A stretch of 64,000 nucleotides of DNA from G051132615 sp051132615 (GTDB taxonomy: Bacteria > Pseudomonadota > Gammaproteobacteria > Burkholderiales > Neisseriaceae). Below the pieces are notes generated by a model. That model did not search any database and was not told the origin of the DNA. It was given only the letters and a program-made list of their open reading frames with translations. Numbering within the stretch: the stretch's first letter is position 1; each line of letters begins with the position of its first letter. Location: the NCBI RefSeq assembly GCF_051132615.1, contig NZ_CP152375.1, positions 744,001-808,000 of the forward strand. Direction: 5' to 3'. This document shows, one piece after another, positions 61,312-64,000 of the stretch. A program made the position numbers and the translations under genes.

Positions 61312-61347
61312 AAAAAACCAAAACAGAATAACATGTTTTGGTTTTTT
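61312..61347 (-). terminator. Intrinsic terminator after the pilZ gene
   Basis: AAAAAACCAAAACA (61312-61325) is perfectly complementary to TGTTTTGGTTTTTT (61334-61347) with an eight-base loop. Read on the minus strand it ends in a T run, so transcription from tmk-holB-pilZ stops before tatD or is only partly read through. Confidence 0.75.
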
Positions 61348-61361
61348 AGTGCAGTATCGAT

Positions 61362-61727
61362 TTAAAGTGTATGTGTCGAACGAGCGTTTTCTAATAATCC
61401 AACTAAGTTGTTTTCTATTGTACGCTTTGCTAACTTACCGCCATCATCCGCATTGAACTGAACCCCTACTCCTTGAATACGGTTATCATTGGCATGAGCG
61501 GGTGTGATCCAAACCACTTTGCCCTGAACAGCAATTTTGTCAGGGTTTTTCATAATGGTCAGTAACATAAAAATCTCTTCACCCATTTTAATCGGGCGAT
61601 CAGTCGGGATAAAAATCCCACCGTTTTTTAGGAAACTCATATAAGCAGCAAACAAAGCGCTACGTTCTTTAATATTCAAAGACAATACACCTGGTTTGCG
61701 TTGTTCTTGGGAGTCTAAATCTGACAC
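61362..61727 (-). CDS. pilZ: PilZ-domain protein
   Basis: A 121-residue PilZ protein. The N-terminal RKPGVLSLNIKERSALFAAYMSFLKNGGIFIP resembles PilZ of type IV pilus systems. The canonical RxxxR and DxSxxG c-di-GMP motifs are not clear, which is typical of the PilZ protein proper. It is involved in type IV pilus biogenesis in Pseudomonas. It lies between holB (10 bases) and a terminator. Confidence 0.85.
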   Translation of the reverse strand: MSDLDSQEQRKPGVLSLNIKERSALFAAYMSFLKNGGIFIPTDRPIKMGEEIFMLLTIMKNPDKIAVQGKVVWITPAHANDNRIQGVGVQFNADDGGKLAKRTIENNLVGLLENARSTHTL

Positions 61728-61736
61728 TTTTACTCC

Positions 61737-62729
61737 TTATTTTTCGTTCTTCAATAAATTCAAATAATCAATAAAAATTGATTCTACCTGAAGTTTAACA
61801 TTAAGCGTATGCTGTCCGTAAGGGGCTAGCTTATTTAACTGACTAAAAAATGTAAAAACAGCCATAGCGTTGGTTTTTTGTAAAATGCTTTTGAGCTCAG
61901 GGGTGTAGTTTGGGTAGAAATACGCTTGATCGGCATATTGTACCCACATCAAATCCATGGCCCATTTTTGCATCCAGTCCAAAAAAACCCCTAAAGCCAG
62001 TTTTTTTTGATCAAACTTAGCGGCAAAATCTAAATAGGCGGTTAAACTTGGAACAGACAAATACTCTAATAACTGCTCTCTTAATTCATCTTGTTCAGGT
62101 TCGTGTTTAAATAAAGGTGCTCCACTATAAAAAGCCAATAAAGCTTTGATATCACTTAGGCCTTGTTGCTGTAAAAAAAGCTCAGCGTCTTGTTTGCTTG
62201 GGTTATTTAAAGAAAATGGGCGACAACGACTTCTTATTGTTGGCAACAACTTGTCTTTTTTATCCGATACCAACAAAAACACCACACCTTGTGGCGGTTC
62301 TTCCAACACTTTTAATAAAGCATTGGCAGCTTGAACATTCATGCTTTCTGCTGGGCTGATCAATAAAACCCTTAAACCACCTCGATGGCTGCTTAATTGA
62401 GTAAACTGTAAGGCTTCTCTAACCGTTTCAATTTTAATTTGCTTCAGTTTTTTACTGTTTTCTTCACCCTCAACATCAGGCTTTAAAAATTTAAAATCTG
62501 GGTGTATCCCCTCATTAAACAAATGGCAAGAAGGACATATACCACACGGTGTATAACCCTTTTGTAGGTTTTCACACAATAATGCCTGTGCCAAAAATGT
62601 CGCAAACTTGGTTTTACCTGTATGCGCTTTGCCAACAAATAACCAAGCATTCGGTTTCGTTTGCCACTGTGTTGTAATATCCTGCCAATTTTGTTGTTGC
62701 CATGGATATAATTGAACGGATTTACTCAA
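61737..62729 (-). CDS. holB: DNA polymerase III subunit delta prime
   Basis: A 330-residue AAA+ clamp-loader subunit. The Walker A is VGKAHTGKTKFA (residues about 32-43). A zinc module with four Cys follows (CENLQKGYTPCGICPSCHLF), then LLISPAESMNVQAANALLKVLEEPP and RSRCRPF. Delta prime loads the sliding clamp with the other DnaX-complex subunits. It overlaps tmk by eight bases, so the two are coupled. Confidence 0.93.
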   Translation of the reverse strand: MSKSVQLYPWQQQNWQDITTQWQTKPNAWLFVGKAHTGKTKFATFLAQALLCENLQKGYTPCGICPSCHLFNEGIHPDFKFLKPDVEGEENSKKLKQIKIETVREALQFTQLSSHRGGLRVLLISPAESMNVQAANALLKVLEEPPQGVVFLLVSDKKDKLLPTIRSRCRPFSLNNPSKQDAELFLQQQGLSDIKALLAFYSGAPLFKHEPEQDELREQLLEYLSVPSLTAYLDFAAKFDQKKLALGVFLDWMQKWAMDLMWVQYADQAYFYPNYTPELKSILQKTNAMAVFTFFSQLNKLAPYGQHTLNVKLQVESIFIDYLNLLKNEK

Positions 62730-63336
62730 GCATCATCTCCAATGCATTACCCAGTTGCTTTTGTATGTATTCAATGGTTTGGGTTGAATCCAACACCACA
62801 TATTGCTTAGGCTTATTTTTGGCTCTATCTAGATAAACAGAACGGGTGCGCTCAAAAAAACTGCTTTGTTCTTGCTCAAACCGATCTTTTTCACGAGTTT
62901 GCGCCACACGTTGTTGAGCCACTTCTAAAGGAACATCCAACAAAAAGGTTAAATCAGGCTCAAAGCCTTGTTGTACCCAATTTTCCAATATTTCTATTCT
63001 ATGCAAAGGTACACCTCTGCCCCCACCTTGATACGCAAATGTAGCATCAGTAAAACGGTCGCTCACAACCCATGTACCTTTGTTTAAAGCAGGCCATATG
63101 ACCTCTTCCAAATGTTGCATACGAGCAGCAAACATCATGAGTGTTTCTGTATTCAAACTGGCTTGGGTTCGAGGATCTAATAAAAGGTTACGTAAGGCTT
63201 CGCCTACAGGTGTTCCACCTGGTTCTCTGGTAAAAACAACAGGAATTTTTTTTTGTTCAAACCACTGTTTCATAAAATGGATATGGGTACTTTTCCCAGC
63301 ACCATCAATACCATCGAGGGTAATAAACTTAGCCAT
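62722..63336 (-). CDS. tmk: Thymidylate kinase
   Basis: A 204-residue kinase. The P-loop is DGIDGAGKSTHIHFM (8-22), the DR motif is VVSDRFTDATFAYQGGGRG, and the LID part is near KDRFEQEQSSFFERTR. It converts dTMP to dTDP. Its start overlaps the mltG stop and its end overlaps holB. Confidence 0.95.
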   Translation of the reverse strand: MAKFITLDGIDGAGKSTHIHFMKQWFEQKKIPVVFTREPGGTPVGEALRNLLLDPRTQASLNTETLMMFAARMQHLEEVIWPALNKGTWVVSDRFTDATFAYQGGGRGVPLHRIEILENWVQQGFEPDLTFLLDVPLEVAQQRVAQTREKDRFEQEQSSFFERTRSVYLDRAKNKPKQYVVLDSTQTIEYIQKQLGNALEMMLE

Positions 63337-64000
63337 TATTTTTTTCTCTTTCTAATGAATTTGTTGACTGCTGCATTATGTTCATTCAAGGTATGGCTAA
63401 ATTGTGAAAGCCCTGTGCCATCTGCACGAGAAACAAAATATAAATACTCAGCACCTGATGGATGGGCAGCAGCCTCTAATGCTGCTTTACCCGGTAAAGA
63501 AATCGGTGTTGGGGTTAAACCATATCGAGTATAGGTATTATAAGGGCTGTCTTTTTTCCACTCGCTACGATAAAGTTTACCTTGATACCGATCCCCCATT
63601 CCATAAATTACCGTTGGGTCAGTTTGTAAACGCATACCTATTTTCAAACGGTTTACAAATACAGCTGCAACATGGTTTCTGTCATCGGGATGGGCCGTTT
63701 CTTTTTCTACAATACTGGCCATGGTTAATAGCTCATAAGGCGTTTGATAGGGTAAGTTCGTCTGACGTTCTTCCCAAGCCTGATTGAGTTCTTTTTGCAT
63801 TGTGCTATAGGCCAATTTATAAATGCTCAAATCTGTACTGCCCCAATCATACATATATGTACTGGGGAAAAACAAACCTTCTGCCTTTTTATAAGGGGAA
63901 CCAATGGCTTCTAAAATTTGAGCTTCGGACATTTTTCTGGTTTGAATATCCAAACCCTCTGCTCTATTGACCCGTTGCCTAAACTGAGCAAAAGTCATCC
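63336..64000 (-). CDS. mltG: Endolytic transglycosylase MltG, C-terminal part
   Basis: The last 221 or so codons of MltG; the N-terminal anchor and LysM-like part lie beyond the window edge. The catalytic region has LLTMASIVEKETAHPDDR, in which the Glu of VEKE is catalytic, then VFVNRLKIGMRLQTDPTVIYG and YNTYTRYGLTPTPISLPG. MltG cuts nascent glycan strands and sets their length. The order mltG-tmk-holB is conserved. Confidence 0.95.
   Translation of the reverse strand, partial: MTFAQFRQRVNRAEGLDIQTRKMSEAQILEAIGSPYKKAEGLFFPSTYMYDWGSTDLSIYKLAYSTMQKELNQAWEERQTNLPYQTPYELLTMASIVEKETAHPDDRNHVAAVFVNRLKIGMRLQTDPTVIYGMGDRYQGKLYRSEWKKDSPYNTYTRYGLTPTPISLPGKAALEAAAHPSGAEYLYFVSRADGTGLSQFSHTLNEHNAAVNKFIRKRKK

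Noticed and set aside
1..64000. CRISPR arrays or rRNA genes
   Set aside because: No regularly spaced direct repeats of CRISPR length and no rRNA-like sequence were seen.

Overview
The window is AT-rich DNA from a proteobacterium. The housekeeping gene order at its right side (folC, SPOR protein, cvpA, purF; and mltG, tmk, holB, pilZ, tatD) is the one I know from Pseudomonadales. Together with the AT-rich codon use and the DUF3861 and DUF3465 proteins it suggests a Moraxellaceae-like gammaproteobacterium. This is an inference from synteny; no database was searched.

Layout. (1) 0-20.2 kb: metabolic and stress accessory genes, mostly regulator/target pairs. They include cupin/cupin/CMD with a divergent LysR, a complete arsenite operon (arsR, arsD, arsA, acr3), a His-rich MarR protein, LysR/old-yellow-enzyme, NADH dehydrogenase/Rrf2, S51 peptidase, a monofunctional transglycosylase, MarR/AhpD-like, and LysR/MFS/two alpha-beta hydrolases. 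(2) 20.3-26.8 kb: a scrappy stretch with a lipoprotein, an immunity-like fragment without a clear start, a decayed IS3-type transposase, a RadC-like protein, an amber-interrupted repeat protein and an HxlR/MFS pair. (3) 26.9-39.9 kb: a composite genomic island beside tRNA-Gly(GCC). Copies of the tRNA 3' end lie at 26890, 33927 and 39852 and divide it into two tandem units. Each unit carries a large toxin with the same roughly 290-residue N-terminal module and a different C-terminal tip (deaminase or HNH nuclease), followed by immunity genes. Other cargo is TetR/HPP, a methyltransferase/TetR pair and a chloramphenicol acetyltransferase. A tyrosine integrase without its C-terminal catalytic part and a structured C4-like RNA candidate lie next to the tRNA. 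(4) 40.2-64 kb: mostly core genes for lipid, redox, transport, purine, folate, cell-envelope and DNA-replication functions, plus a solitary D12-class DNA adenine methylase and an SDR gene with a ten-C tract.

How it fits together. The most striking part is the island, which looks like a polymorphic-toxin system evolving by tip exchange. The two toxins share a leader and N-terminal module. An orphan deaminase tail with its own immunity gene sits behind the first toxin, and the two immunity paralogues share nearly identical 3' halves. The first toxin has an in-frame ochre codon, and the integrase lacks catalytic residues, so the island is probably fixed in place. The shared N-terminal module has no signal peptide and no RHS, haemagglutinin or VgrG-like features. 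It contains two repeats that resemble, in pattern only, the XVIPCD secretion domain of X-type IV secretion effectors.
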